Positions 23,759 to 35,264 of a DNA stretch of 64,000 nucleotides are shown one piece after another. The notes under the pieces are model-generated. The model did not search any database. It was not told the DNA's origin and worked only from the letters and a program-made list of their open reading frames with translations. Source of the DNA: Armigeres subalbatus. Its lineage: Eukaryota > Arthropoda > Insecta > Diptera > Culicidae. Each line of letters begins with the position of its first letter. The first letter of the stretch is position 1. The position numbers were made by a program, and so were the translations under genes. The DNA lies in the NCBI RefSeq assembly GCF_024139115.2, contig NC_085141.1, positions 402,717,612 to 402,781,611 of the forward strand, given 5' to 3'.

Positions 23759-24897
23759 GCAAAGCTTGACAATTCAGTATACTTCCGAGCAATTCTCTGC
23801 ATCTCCGTGAGTGTCACGGGAAAGGAATAGTTGGTTAGTTGAGAAGGTAACTCATGGGAAGTTACCTTATAAAGCGAATAAATATTTATTATGTACGAAG
23901 TTATTTGAAAAAGACGAAAACTAAAACCGTGTTGAAATCAATCCATAGCGAAACCAATGCGCTACGTTTAATAAGCTTTTACTTAACACGTATTCTACAC
24001 AATGCTTGCCTGATGGCTTCTGAATACTGAACATGATCGCGTTTTTTCCGATCGAAACATCGCGTATTTTAGAAGTACGATCTATCAAACGGTCGTCCCC
24101 AACAGCAACACAATAGATCACGCACTCTTTAGATCCATCCAATTTCGGTCGCCTCCACAAACGTTATGCTGGAAGACTGATTCGATAGATACGATGTGCC
24201 CAGTTTTGAAGCAGTCAACGTATACACTATACAGCCTGCTTCTAGCCTTGGATGTAGTTACCGGCGGATATCAATTGATAATTAATCCGAATTCCGATTA
24301 CGGGAAAATAGGGACAAACTTTGTAAATTTAATTTTGGATCTCAAACTGTCAATTTGTATTGGATGCGCATGGGCTCTGGGTAGCCGATGCATGCTCGAG
24401 GCGCACCAAGGCGTGCGATTTATCTGGGTTCCGAGTGGGTGTCGAGCTCCACTGAAATGGGCTAGTGGAATGCCAAAAAGGTGGCCAACTAACCTACGTC
24501 CTGCGACGCCGCCGAGGGCCATTCCATGGAACCGCCACTGTTGCAGTAACCCTTCGAGATCACCACGCCCGCTCCCGGTGTTCTCCAACTGAATCACGCG
24601 GATTTCAACCCCGTTAACCCTCCGCTCGGCCGCCATTCTTTTTGTAAGAAGACGTCAACGCAGTTTTCCCCGGCTTCCACCAATTCCATTGGGAATCAAC
24701 ATGCTCCGACAACATCGCTGTCGCGCAGCTTCGGCGTCCAGGAAACGTGACCCCATCAAGGTCGACTTCCTCGTGACCTCTCCGGAATACCGCCTCAAGT
24801 TTACGCTACATTTGTCAATCGCCATGGCGCGACCCCATCCAAGCCTCCCACCTCGCCTACCTGCGAGACAACACCCGAAACCGCAAGTAACCGAAGT
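23759..24897. other. Unclassified DNA, no gene supported
   Basis: Contains frames of 79 and 112 codons (minus) and 132 codons (plus) without recognised domains. 24590-24897 together with 25064-25346 is GC-richer and looks like one ancestral sequence split by the MITE; an LTR-retrotransposon leader is possible but not shown. Confidence 0.45.
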
Positions 24898-25063
24898 GGG
24901 TTCTTTCTAAAATTACGTAACGCTAAATTTGGTGATTTTGGACCCCCACCCTCTCCCTCGTAACACTTGTTGTATGGAAGGTTTAATTTTTTTGTATGGG
25001 TCGTAACACTCGACATGACCCCCTCCCTCCCCCTATAGCGTTACGTAATTTGTGAAAGGCCCC
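24898..25063. mobile_element. MITE of the GGGGCC family (166 bp)
   Basis: Inverted ends CTTTCTAAAATTACGTAACG and CTTTCACAAATTACGTAACG, preceded by GGG-like tips; AGT flanks both sides. C-rich stretches (CCCCCTCCCTCCCCC) sit near the right end as in 9116-9473 and 49756-49920. Confidence 0.75.
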
Positions 25064-25354
25064 AGTTTTCCCCGGCGCTTATATCGACGCCGCTCCGTCC
25101 CGTTGTCAACCGGCGGAAGCCCAGGAAGAACCAGTGTATAAAGCGGAACAGCCGACTAACAGTGCGTAATTTGCGTTAGTTAGGTTCCCGTGATCCGAAA
25201 ACTTTCCTACGTCTTTACGCCCTGAGACCCGGAAGCCCAAAAGAGGTCTTCCAACTCCAAAGACTGCCGTTGGCTCTAGACCAGTAGTCTGGGGTTTACT
25301 GCCGGTAAATTTATCTCCCTCGGAAACCGAGCTTTGTGGCTCCGGGGTCAAAAG

Positions 25355-25753
25355 CAGGGATTGAACTTATCATTTCATTATCATTTAGTATTCAGCCAAT
25401 AACTCATTCCAGAGGCGGAATTCCGAAAAGTGTTGTATGGCGGACTTCTAGCGCTGATTCCCCTCTACAACTTTGTCTAAGGGTACATTGCTCTACGTCT
25501 AATATTAACAGCGTGAAACGCTAGGAACACTCAATATACTAAATGATAATAAGTGTTATTATCATTTAGTATATAAAATGATACTAGCGTTTCCAGCGAT
25601 GAATATTAGACATAGAGTAATGTACCCTTAGACAAAGTTGTAGAGGGTAATCAGCGCTAGAAGTCCGCCATACAACACTTTTCGGAATTCCGCCTCTGGA
25701 ATGAGTTATTGGCTGAATACTAAATGATAATAAAATGATAAGTTCAATCCCTG
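25355..25753. mobile_element. 399-bp near-perfect foldback hAT MITE
   Basis: Two arms of about 190 bp run to the ends, beginning CAGGGATTGAACTTATCATT. The 8-bp duplication GTCAAAAG flanks it at 25347-25354 and 25754-25761. CAGGG ends plus an 8-bp duplication are the hAT signature. There is no coding sequence. A more decayed relative lies at about 50330-50560. Confidence 0.88.
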
Positions 25754-26290
25754 GTCAAAAGTAGGTCTTATAATGTCGACTATAAATGATTTATTCTTGC
25801 ATTGTAGAATTCGGCATAGTTTTGCGACAATTCGAACGAAAGCCTGCAAGTTTTTTTTTCGGATCATTGCTCATGGGTGCCGGCTGAAGTTTCGCCGTGA
25901 TCATGATCCACAACCACAACCACTTCTGATATATGTGGTTTAGTGGGAACTTCAGCGAAGAGTTCCTTTGACAAATGAATCGATATCTCGTACCTATGAA
26001 GCTTTGGCTGATGCTGCTTGCAGCTTTTCTAGTAGTGATCCCACTAGACACCTGTTCATGTCCATTAACTTTCGAAGCGTTCTACAGAATTGTACAATCG
26101 CATGAAGATGATAGATAGTCAATTTTGAGTGTGTGAAGTAGATCGGATTCAACTGCATAAGTCGGTGGTGACGCCGATGAACACTCCGATGTGTGTAACC
26201 CAACGAACAATAAAAACCTTGTGCACGTTAGTCGCTGTCTCAGTTTTCTCAAAGGGAATGGCCTCTTGATCCTTCAAAGCATTTCAGTAA

Positions 26291-26960
26291 GTCGCGCGGC
26301 TACAAAGCAAGATCATACTTTGGGTGGCTGGGTTCGATCCCCAATGTCGGTCTGGAAATTGTCTCGACTTCCATAACTGGGCATAAAATTATCATCGTGT
26401 TAGCCTCATGATATACCCCAGTCAACATGTTGGTACCTATAACTTTTTTTATTGTCTTTATTAAGGAGACTTTACTGTACATACTGTATATCTTGAAATA
26501 ATTCGGATTTTAGTCCAACATAAACTACACAATTTATATCTTTACAACTGCTTGAAACTTCTACAAGCCATTTTGACTGAAGTGTTTTGATGTTATCACG
26601 ATTAACATAGACATTCATTTGCACTGATATAGGATATTGGAATATGAGTCATAACCAGTTTTTTATTCACACAATAACTATTGATTTTCGCTATGGTAAA
26701 AATTATCGTATTTGATACATTTAATAAAACATTTTTCAACAATAATCTGACAAAGTTTGATATGCAGGGCAATTTAGACTTTTTATTGACGCAACTGCGA
26801 ATTTATTTGCTGTTTGTTATACAATATGTAGTTTACTGGGACGACTCCTAAAATGGTTATTGGCTTAGAAACCTAGCAGTTAATAACTGTGGAAGTGCAT
26901 AATGAACACTAAACTGCGAAGCGACAATGTTCCAATGGAGAATGTAATGCCAACAAACAG
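26291..26960 (+). mobile_element. Feilai-type tRNA-derived SINE, split by an insertion
   Basis: The 5' half has a tRNA-like head: GGCTACAAAGCAAGATCAT then GGTTCGATCC (B box, 26331-26340), then TGTCTCGACTTC and GGGCATAAAATTATCATCG. The 3' half (26841-26960) has AAAATGGTTATTGG, GTTAATAACTGTGGAAGTGC and GAACACTAAACTGCGAAG. Both halves follow the Feilai family of Aedes as I remember its consensus. Pol III would transcribe such elements and LINE machinery mobilise them. Confidence 0.8.
26417..26840. mobile_element. 424-bp insertion inside the SINE
   Basis: Lies exactly between TGATATAC and the ACTCCTAAAATGG continuation of the SINE. Ends CCCAGTCAACAT and ATGTAGTTTACTGGG are imperfect inverted repeats (CCCAGT tips). 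AT-rich, no coding frame; family unknown. Confidence 0.6.
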
Positions 26961-27112
26961 GAAAGATGCATCTTGCTAAACGCTTATAACGATTTAAACA
27001 ATTTTGTGTTCCATTCACACAAAACGGGCCTTTTTAGAACAACACTTAGATGAGGAAAAGTTAAACAGCAACAAAAATACCTCGTACGGTCGTGTTAATG
27101 GTCCTTTCTATC

Positions 27113-27262
27113 ATATTGTAGATCCAGATGAAAACCGAACTGAGGTCTCGCAACAGTTGCATTTTCTCACATTTTCATAGTCGTGCGCCATCATGCGAAC
27201 CACTCCCGATGCAGTTGCGACGTCGCGGGAGCTCAATTCGGATTCATCTGGATCTACAATAT
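27113..27262. mobile_element. 150-bp foldback element
   Basis: Ends ATATTGTAGATCCAGATG and CATCTGGATCTACAATAT are perfect complements, continuing with mismatches through an inner CGCAACAGTTGCAT/GATGCAGTTGCG pair. Confidence 0.8.
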
Positions 27263-27648
27263 AAACGTATGTATCGATACCAGAAGAATTAGGAAAAAAA
27301 TGAAAGGGAAACATTGTCATCCGGGAGAACGTAAACAAACGAAAAATTTAATTCAGTTCAGGTTTGCAAGTTTGGCAAAGGAAAATGAAGTGCGTTAGTT
27401 TCGAAGTGAAGATCAATATCTATACAATAGGTTGTATTTGTTTTAGTTATTGTACTAACAATCTGGTTGGGTACTAACAAATCGTAAGTAGGATAAAAAA
27501 GCGAGAAGAAACGAGTGTTCAAATTTATTTATTTCACTCAGATAGTATAGTGCTGCGGTACAGGGGTTTCGAACGATACTCGACGACTCACAGCATATAA
27601 TTTATTTAAAAACTCAATAGGAATTTGTGAGTATGTCGCTAACATATA

Positions 27649-27877
27649 CACAGATAAAAATATGTTGTGATTTTAAATGTGTTTTCATGCACATATTTGG
27701 AGCATGTAAATAAAAGCAAATTTCAATCGATATTACTGCTCTTTCAAATCAAAAGAAATTTAAACTGTGCTTGCTTGTAACATTCAATCAAATTTTATTG
27801 AATATCGAATGTTTATTCGTTTGTTGAGATCAGATGCAATTTTCCACGTCGTGGAATTTTCAAAACTATTTGCTGTG
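27649..27877. mobile_element. TA-flanked MITE, CACAG...CTGTG (229 bp)
   Basis: Starts CACAGATAAAAATATG, ends AAAACTATTTGCTGTG, with TA on each side. A second copy at 28712-33298 (split) is nearly identical and a diverged third lies at 21222-21427. TA duplication suggests Tc1/mariner mobilisation. Confidence 0.8.
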
Positions 27878-29082
27878 TACATACATATAAAATTTGAATA
27901 TCAAATTAATTGATTTAATTGCTGGAAATAGAATAAACCGTAGTTCACAGTCGTAGGAACGAAGGGTAGCCAAGGAAAAGAAGGCAAACTAAAATCATTA
28001 TTCCAAAATTGAAAGGCAATTAGTTAGTATACAATATAACAATTAAATTTTATCGCAATTGCAACTTTGATCTGCCGTTAATAAAGGCCGATAGTCAAAG
28101 ACAGTTTGTATTGATTTAATCTCAAACAAAATAAAAGGATTTTTTGTCGAATTACTTCAACATGGCGTTTTCTCCTTCCAAGATAGAGCAATGTTTATTC
28201 TGCTCCATGACAGAATCGATGTCAGACGATGTGGATTGGATCCAATGTGGGAAATGCAGGCATTAGGCTCATTTCTCCTGCGCTGTTGTAGACCAGGAGG
28301 TGGTGAAAGCCGATTGGCGGTGTCAAGTGTTTGTTTCCGCTAGTGATTATCAGTTGAAGGTTCCGGACACGAGAAGCAGCCAAAAGGGCGATGTAAGGTC
28401 CGACCAGGTAGTTGATTCCGATTCCGATCCGACGGAGAAGCAATTATAAAAAGAACAACTCGCCAAGGGGAAGGCCTTTACAAAGCGAATGGAAGCGGGG
28501 AAGAAGCTACTCGTTAGACAGAAAGTATGGATGGAAGAACAGCTGAAGCAAGAACGGGAGATGCAGGAATTGGAACTCCAGGTTCAGCGCGAGATGGAGG
28601 ACAGGCAGCTAGAGCACGAGCAGAAGATGCAAGATGCTCAACTTGCCGCGGAGCAGGAGTTTGTCGAGAAGCGAAAGGCCTCCCGGAGCCAGTTCGAGAG
28701 AAGCATTAATACACAGATAAAAATATGTTGTGATTTTAAATGTATTTTCATGCACATATTTGGAGCATGCAAATAAACGCAAATTTCAATCGATATTACT
28801 AAGCATAGGTATGCGGTATTTCGAAAAATTTCGTTTCAGGTGGTTCGAAACGAAATTCCGCGGAATTTCGCGGAATTTGAGCATGGCGAAATCTGATTTA
28901 TTCATTTCGTTTCGTTTCGTAAAATTACAAAAATTTCGCTACAAAAAACCATCTTCTCGCGAAATTTAACGGAATTCCGCGGAATTTCGAAACAAATTTA
29001 AACTTAAACCATACTTTATATTATCAAAAATTTTGGCTGCGCCGCTAAACAAAATCATAAAACTATCTTCAGAACTTTATGT

Positions 29083-29767
29083 TAGCAATTTCTGACCTTT
29101 CTTACGACATCATCATTCTCACTGAACATGGTTGGACTCACGCACGCTCTCCAGCCAGATATTTATGAGGTTTTGATAATGATAACGATTATGAGGTTTT
29201 CCGATGTGACCGGTCTGCGGATAATAGTCAAAAAGCTACAGGCGGCAGCGTATTAGTTGCTGTTAATAAAAAACTTCACTCCAACTCAATCGAGAATCAG
29301 GAATGGAACAGTTGTGGGCTTCAATCGAATTCGAAAATCATACATTGTTCCTCTGCGCGCTGTATATTCCACCCGACAAAATTCGCGAACGTAGCGTTAT
29401 TGAAACTCATTGTCAATCTGTTTCCACTATTCTGGAAAAAGCGGAAGCCTCCGATGAAATGATTGTGATCGGCGATTTCAACCTCCCAAGAATTTCTTGG
29501 GTGAATTCTTCCAATGGATTTCTCTTTACGGATGTGCGCCACTCTGCCATTCATCAGAACACCTCGTACCTTCTAGACAATTACAGCTCTGCCACGCTCT
29601 CGCAAATAAATCACGTGACTAACCAGAATGGACGTAGCTTAGACCTATGTTTTGTCAGCGTGCAAGATGTAGTGCCGTTCATATGCGAGGCTCCATCGCC
29701 ACTGGTAAAACTAGTTAACCACCATCCTCCTCTGCTGGTTTCTCTACACCGAAAACTAGAAAACTAA
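29083..29767 (+). pseudogene. LINE endonuclease domain (5'-truncated, one frame break)
   Basis: AISDLSYDIIILTEHGW is the segment holding the catalytic Glu (TE); after a stop/frame break the frame continues with VFRCDR and GGSVLVAVNKKLHS. The open part from 29303 carries ALYIPPDK and VIGDFNLPRISW, with the catalytic D-x-N, then LSQINHVTNQNGRSLDLCF and LVNHHPPL (the final His motif). The N-terminus of the domain is missing, as expected for a 5'-truncated LINE. A frameshifted linker (TPKKFWKYVKEQRNESGL) leads into the RT frame. Confidence 0.82.
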
Positions 29768-30214
29768 GTCGATACCTCCTCCGCTGTATTCTTCTATGAC
29801 TTCAGCATCGCAGTATTTCAAATCTCATATCTAGTTTAGACTGGGGTAATATTCTGGACAATGACGACGTCAACCAAGCAGCTGAAACGTTCTCTCATGT
29901 ACTGTCATATATCGTTGACAGACATGTTCCCAAAATAGTGAAGCATAACCCTCCCCACGCACCTTGGCAAACAAGTGGTCTGCGACGACTGAAGTCGTAT
30001 AAAAGAGTAGCGTTAAAGAAGTTCTCAAAGTATCGTACACTGTCACTGAAACGGCACTCCGCACTATGTACACATCAATCACGAATACAAACGGACTGCC
30101 AGAAGTTGCTTCTCGCAGTATCAGCGTGAACTGCAAAGGAAGCTGAAAACACATCCTAAAAAGTTCTGGAAGTACGTAAAAGAGCAACGTAATGAATCTG
30201 GCCTTCCTTCGCGA

Positions 30215-31882
30215 ATGACGCTTAACGGAATTTTGGAGTCTAATTCTCAGGACATCAGCAGACTGTTTGCAGAAAAATTCGCCAGTGTTTTCAGCAATGA
30301 AAGATTTTCAGAAGACCAAATACGAAATGCTATGAGCTCCGTTCCTATCTCCGGCCAAGCTATGAGCATGCTTGATATCAATGTTGAAATAGTTCGCGAA
30401 GCTGCATTGAAACTGAAAGCATCCTACAACCCCGGACCAGATGGAATTCCTTACGTATTTCTGAAAACGCACATCGATGGCATTATTACTCCGTTAGTCC
30501 ATGTTTTCCAAATTTCGATTACGTCAGGATTTTTTCCGTCTTGTTGGAAGATAGCGCACATGTTCCCTGCTCATAAGAAAGGTAACAGACGGGACGTTGC
30601 AAATTACCGTGGTATCACCTCATTGTCTGCTGTTGCCAAGTTGTTCGAGCTAGTCATCATGGAACCTCTACTCGCCCATTGTAAATCATACATTAGTGAC
30701 GACCAACATGGATTTATGCCCGGACGTTCCACGGCTATAACTCTTTTGTGCCTTAACTCCTATATCAATAGCAGCATGGTGGATCGCAGTCAAACGAACG
30801 TTATCTATACCGACCTAACAGCAGCCTTTGACAAATTGAATCACCGCATAGCTATTGCTGAACTGGATCGCCTCGGAATCAATGGTTCTCTCTTGCGATG
30901 GTTCCAGTCGTATTTAACCGGTCGCAGCCTTACCGTGGTTATCGGAGATCATCAGTCGAACCATTTTGCCGCTACCTCAGGCATTCCTCAGGGTAGTCAC
31001 CTGGGACCACTGATATTTCTGATCTATTTCAGCGATGCCATTCTAACAATCAAAGGACCACGACTCTGCTATGCAGACGACCTCAAACTGTATCTCCGAA
31101 TTTGTTCCACTGAAGACTGTCACTCTCTCCAACGCCAACTGGAAGCCTTTGCAAGTTGGTGCGTGCTTAACCGAATGGATGTTAACCCATCTAAATGTTC
31201 GGTAATCTTTTTCTCGCGGAAAAGGGAAACAATAATTCACAAGTATATCTTGTATGACACAGAACTTGAACGAGTCAATCAAGTTAAGAATCTGGGAGTT
31301 ATTCTAGACTCAAAACTCACCTTTAAGCAGCATGTTTCCTACGTTGTCAGCAAAGCATCAATGGTTTTAGGTTTCATCTTCAGGATTGCCAGAGAATTCA
31401 CGGACATTTACTGTCTAAAGTCGTTGTACTGTTGCCTGACTCGTTCCGTTCCGTCTCCACACTATAATAATGGCGCCGAAAGAATTGAATCCGTCCAGCG
31501 TCGTTTTTTGAGATTCGCATTGCGCAGATTACCGTGGCAAAACCCCTTCCGTCTTCCAAGCTATGAAAGCCATTGCCGTTTGATTGATCTGGAACCCCTT
31601 TCCGTCCGCCGAAGCACAACGAGGGCATTACTGATAGCAGATCTACTACATGGACGACAAAACTGCCCTTCTCTTCTGGAACAAATTAACTACCACGTGC
31701 AACCCCGATCCCTTAGGAATAGTTCGATGTTCAGGGCTCCTATGCATCGAACGAACTACGGTATGTTCGGTGCTATCGGCGGTCTTCAAAGACTATTCAA
31801 CAGAGTTGCATCTCTTTTCGATTTTAACTTGTCCCGTCAACTTATTCGCGAAAGGTTCAGTTCTTTTTTTAGGAATAGTTGA
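30215..31882 (+). CDS. Non-LTR reverse transcriptase (ORF2 C-terminal part, 555 codons open)
   Basis: The longest clean coding frame of the window. Motifs in order: NPGPDGIPYVFLK (residues 72-84), WKIAHMFPAHKKGNRRDVAN with YRGITSLSAVAKLFE (111-145), DDQHGFMPGRST (162-173), YTDLTAAFDKLNH (198-210, catalytic Asp), SGIPQGSHLGP (255-265), CYADDLKLY (285-293, catalytic YADD), and VNQVKNLGVILDSKLTFKQH. This is the full palm and thumb set of Jockey/CR1-group LINE polymerases, which copy element RNA at a nicked target. The ATG at 30215 is just the first Met of the open frame; the natural start would be in the upstream endonuclease, with which the frame is no longer continuous. Whether the clade is Jockey, CR1 or a relative I cannot settle. 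Confidence 0.85.
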   Translation: MTLNGILESNSQDISRLFAEKFASVFSNERFSEDQIRNAMSSVPISGQAMSMLDINVEIVREAALKLKASYNPGPDGIPYVFLKTHIDGIITPLVHVFQISITSGFFPSCWKIAHMFPAHKKGNRRDVANYRGITSLSAVAKLFELVIMEPLLAHCKSYISDDQHGFMPGRSTAITLLCLNSYINSSMVDRSQTNVIYTDLTAAFDKLNHRIAIAELDRLGINGSLLRWFQSYLTGRSLTVVIGDHQSNHFAATSGIPQGSHLGPLIFLIYFSDAILTIKGPRLCYADDLKLYLRICSTEDCHSLQRQLEAFASWCVLNRMDVNPSKCSVIFFSRKRETIIHKYILYDTELERVNQVKNLGVILDSKLTFKQHVSYVVSKASMVLGFIFRIAREFTDIYCLKSLYCCLTRSVPSPHYNNGAERIESVQRRFLRFALRRLPWQNPFRLPSYESHCRLIDLEPLSVRRSTTRALLIADLLHGRQNCPSLLEQINYHVQPRSLRNSSMFRAPMHRTNYGMFGAIGGLQRLFNRVASLFDFNLSRQLIRERFSSFFRNS

Positions 31883-31913
31883 TAATGAAAGTAATTTTGC
31901 ATTTTGTAATTTA

Positions 31914-32050
31914 TTATTTTAACTCAAAACGGCTACGCAGTCTCTAAGGATTAAAACAAGATTTATATTTGTCCAACGCTTCGACACGGGGTCAAATATA
32001 AATCTTTTTTTAATCCTTAAAGACTGCGTAGCCGTTTGAAGTTAAAATAA
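31914..32050. mobile_element. Foldback MITE in the LINE 3' UTR
   Basis: Arms of about 58 bp: TTATTTTAACTCAAAACGG outward end and its complement at 32025-32050; inner arms end in AAATATAAATC around a loop containing ACGCTTCGACACGGGG. Inserted between CTTTTGTAATTTA-like LINE sequence and CAATAAACAG. Confidence 0.82.
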
Positions 32051-33625
32051 CAATAAACAGTCGATCATTCGAAAGTAATTTATTATAAGTAAGCATCATG
32101 GGGCCAATACAGCCTGTTGATGTATCATATAAAAAATAAACAAATAAATGATTAAGTCTATACATTTTTTTATATTAACGCTTACTTCTTCTTCTTTAAT
32201 GGTTTTACATTCCAACTGGAACTTGATCTGCTTTTCAACTTAGTATTCTATTAGCACTTCATCAGTCATTAGTATGTATCTTGTGTGGCAAGACACTGGA
32301 TACACTATGTCCAGGGTGTCGAGAAAGTTTCCAACCTGAAAACATCTTTGACCAGACCGAGAATCAAGCTCGCCATCTCTGGATTGGCAATCCTACGCTT
32401 TTGCTCGCATAGCTATTTGAGATGCTTACTACATAGCCCCATTCTGAGTTGAAAAATACGTATTTAGTTTACTTCTATAAAACATCTTCAGTGTTTTGTT
32501 ACAAATATCTAACAGAAAACAAAAAGTATCTTTAACTATTCTATCCTATTTGTGTTAACGTAACCAGCTATGAATCAGTATAACTTTGTCAAATATGCAA
32601 AGTCGTGTCGTGGATTCCAAGGGCCCTTTTGAAGTCATTTTTCAGCGCCTCTTATTAATAACCGATTTATTCACCTCCACTTCGGCTTCAAACCAGGTTT
32701 AAGAACATGGGTAAGCACCGCTTAAGAGTTGAGAAGGCTCTAAGGGATGAATTGACTGTAAGCACATCATTATTGGTCATGAATTGGAAACTCCGAAGCA
32801 AGTGAATAACTTGTTTTTATCCAGAGTAGATTACAATCAGTTCTTTTTCTACACTGTTGGTTTTTGCTCGATTACGACCTTTGGCGTCAATGAAACTATG
32901 AGAAAATTCAGGTGAAATTAGGTTTTTAACGAAATTCCGTACATAATATAAAACTAATTTAATAAAAATTCCGCGGAAAAAAAATTAAATTTCGTTTCGT
33001 TTCGAAAAATTTCGAATTAAATAGACCCTGATTTCGTATCGTTTCGAAGACTCGAAAGTAAATCTGTATTTCGTTTCGTTTCGTTTCGAATCAACATAGA
33101 CATTTTAAATTTCGTTTCGTTTCGTTAGGAAAAAGTGTGTTATCTATGCGATATTACTGCTCTTTCAAATCAAAAGAAATTTAAACTGTGCTTGCTTGTA
33201 ACATTCAATCAAATTTTATTGAATATCGAATGTTTATTCGTTTGTTGAGATCAGATGCAATTTTCCACGTCGTTGAATTTTCAAAACTATTTGCTGTGTA
33301 GAGTCAAAGCTTTGAAGGATCAAGAAAGTGTTGTTTCCCGGACGAAGAAAGACAATCTCAAGCGGAAAGTGGATAATTGGCTTGAAAACCACACCAAGAA
33401 AGCAGTCCAGCAGTCGTCAACCGTCGACTTGCGAGGAGCGTTTCCGAAGAGAACAGATTCTTTGGCAGCGTGAGCAGGTCTTAGCAAAGTTGGTGAAAAG
33501 CCAAATCCGAAAAAAAAAAATTGCCGATACCTTCCGAGAGGGAAGACAAATCGGACGAAGAAAGTGAGACAAACGAAGAACGAAAGGACCAGGTGAAAAG
33601 CAATCGGAGCCAACATGGCAATCTA

Positions 33626-34601
33626 CACTCAGGCAAATGAACATAAGAAATACATAAGGCAGAAATTATGAATCTACAAGATTATTGAAAATCATTGAAA
33701 CATAAGTCTCTTATGCTTTTCATCCTGAGCTCTTCATATTTCATTATTGGGACGTATGTCGTTCATTAGTTGCGTGTAACGAATTTCATAAGACACATTT
33801 CATGTTTTGTTCAAAGTTGATTTGAAGGAAATCATAAGGCATTTTATGAAACATATCATGTTCATTTTAAGTTACCTTAATTGGAAGGAAGAGCTTCAGC
33901 CAAGAGAATTATGTTCTCACAAACTGTAAAGTTCTTCAAGTCGTGCGGTTGAATTTTTCATCGAGGAGTCTGAAGAGAATATTGAGTGGAAGATTTCTCA
34001 AGTGTTAACTGTGAATAATAAGTGTTTGAGCAACTTTTTTCTAGATTCGAAGACATTATAGAATGCGTTCGACACCACTTGATTTTTTCATACTCCCTCG
34101 ATGTCCTCGTTACAACCGAAAAACGATTTGGAAATCACATGTATGCGTAATCATAAATGAATCAAACATTTTAATTATTTTCTGCCATTAAGCACATGGT
34201 CATTATTCGAGAAAATTTTCAATATGCTCGAATTAGAAACTCATAATGCGGCATTATGAATCGAATAATATATAGGAAAACGGAATAATAAATTCATTAA
34301 TCTGCATTATGAATTCGTTAAGATGTTTTATTGGAATTACGAAATTCATAAGGCATGATTATGGCCTCTAAACACTACTTTTGCAATTCATAAGGTATGG
34401 ATATGAATTGATTAATGTCTAGCGTACAGCGTTCATGATGCTTCATTGGGATTTCATAAAGGCGCCTTAAGAAAATATTATGTTTTGTATTAGCCATAAA
34501 AATCTTATTCATAAGGAGTTATTTTGAATTTCAAGTTAAAAACTTGTGGCAAATTTCCAAAAGGCTGAATTATGATATTCGATAGTCAATTTGCCTGAGT
34601 G
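33626..34601. mobile_element. 976-bp TA-flanked element, CACTCAGGCAAAT ends
   Basis: Ends CACTCAGGCAAAT and ATTTGCCTGAGTG are perfect complements with TA on both sides. The interior is AT-rich with many scattered CATAAGGC, ATTCATAAG and CTTATGA words and no coding frame. Tc1/mariner-type duplication; interrupts BEL-3 gag. Confidence 0.83.
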
Positions 34602-35264
34602 TACGTAGCAGCGAAGCTCGTGATAGCTCGGGCGAGTATGACGAATAACGCAAAATCAGCTAGCCATTCGGAACGCACTGTTACAGCGCCTTTCGACGTT
34701 TCGCGGCGAAGCAGAAGTCTCGCCGTTGTTCGTTAAGAGCTTCGAGTACAATACAGCTGCTTGTGGATTTTCAAACCATGAGGATATGAAACGTCTACAG
34801 GGAAATGCGCTTGAAGCGGTAAGAAGTTGGCTTATTTTGCCTGATTTGGTTCCAGATGCGATTTGCGATCTTCGAAACCTATTTCGCAGGTCGGAGGAAC
34901 TTCTTAAGACATTGCAGGTAAAGGATAGTAATACTCCCCCTCCGAATGCTAACAGACTGGAAATTTTCATCAACTTCAGAATCCCGGTGAAGCAGTTATG
35001 CGATCATCTGGAAGCTGCATGATTAGGAGATCACCTGAACAATTCGATGCTGGTACAGGAGTTAGTCTGTAAGCTTCCACCGAGTTTCAAACTGGATTGG
35101 GTCCGGTATATACGTGGAAAAGTGGGCATTCCTCTGAGGATGTTCAAGAACCTCGCAACAGACATTGTCTCTGACGTGCGAAGTTGCGGATTTTTCTTTA
35201 CTGTCAATAGACAAGAGATCGCGGGTTGAAATAGAAAAAAATCAGAATGGAGTTTTTGCATGTA

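Larger units (their letters stand above)
29077..32157 (+). mobile_element. Jockey/CR1-group LINE, 5'-truncated, nearly intact ORF2
   Basis: Contains most of an apurinic-type endonuclease, a linker and a complete-looking RT frame. The tail CAAATAAATGATTAAGT ends it without a long poly(A). hAT-like sequence resumes at TATACATTTTTT, matching copy 3 (62300-62340), which has no LINE. A foldback element sits in its 3' UTR. Confidence 0.8.
28800..33149 (+). mobile_element. Large hAT-like non-autonomous element, copy 1
   Basis: Left end TAAGCATAGGTATGCGG, then TTTCGAAAAATTTCG and the palindromic block TTCCGCGGAATTTCGCGG. The right subterminal zone (32940-33140) is rich in TTTCGTTTCG pentamers. The 8-bp duplication GATATTAC flanks it. 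Copies at 48064-52642 and 62044-62460 share ends and subterminal blocks. Ignoring the LINE it is about 1.3 kb and has no transposase. The right tip is slightly eroded relative to copy 2. The 8-bp duplication supports hAT, although the TAAG tips are unusual for the superfamily. Confidence 0.75.
28712..33298 (+). mobile_element. CACAG TA-MITE split by a hAT-like element
   Basis: Left piece 28712-28799 and right piece 33150-33298 together equal 27649-27877; TA at 28710-28711 and 33299-33300. The interruption duplicates GATATTAC (28792-28799 and 33150-33157). It inserted in BEL-3 gag directly after FERSI. Confidence 0.88.

Noticed and set aside
23921..24160. 79-codon minus-strand frame suggestive of a small host protein
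   Set aside because: No homology that I recognise and no neighbouring exon signals.
24298..24636. 112-codon minus-strand frame
   Set aside because: No domain; the plus strand is open over the same stretch, so coding cannot be assigned.
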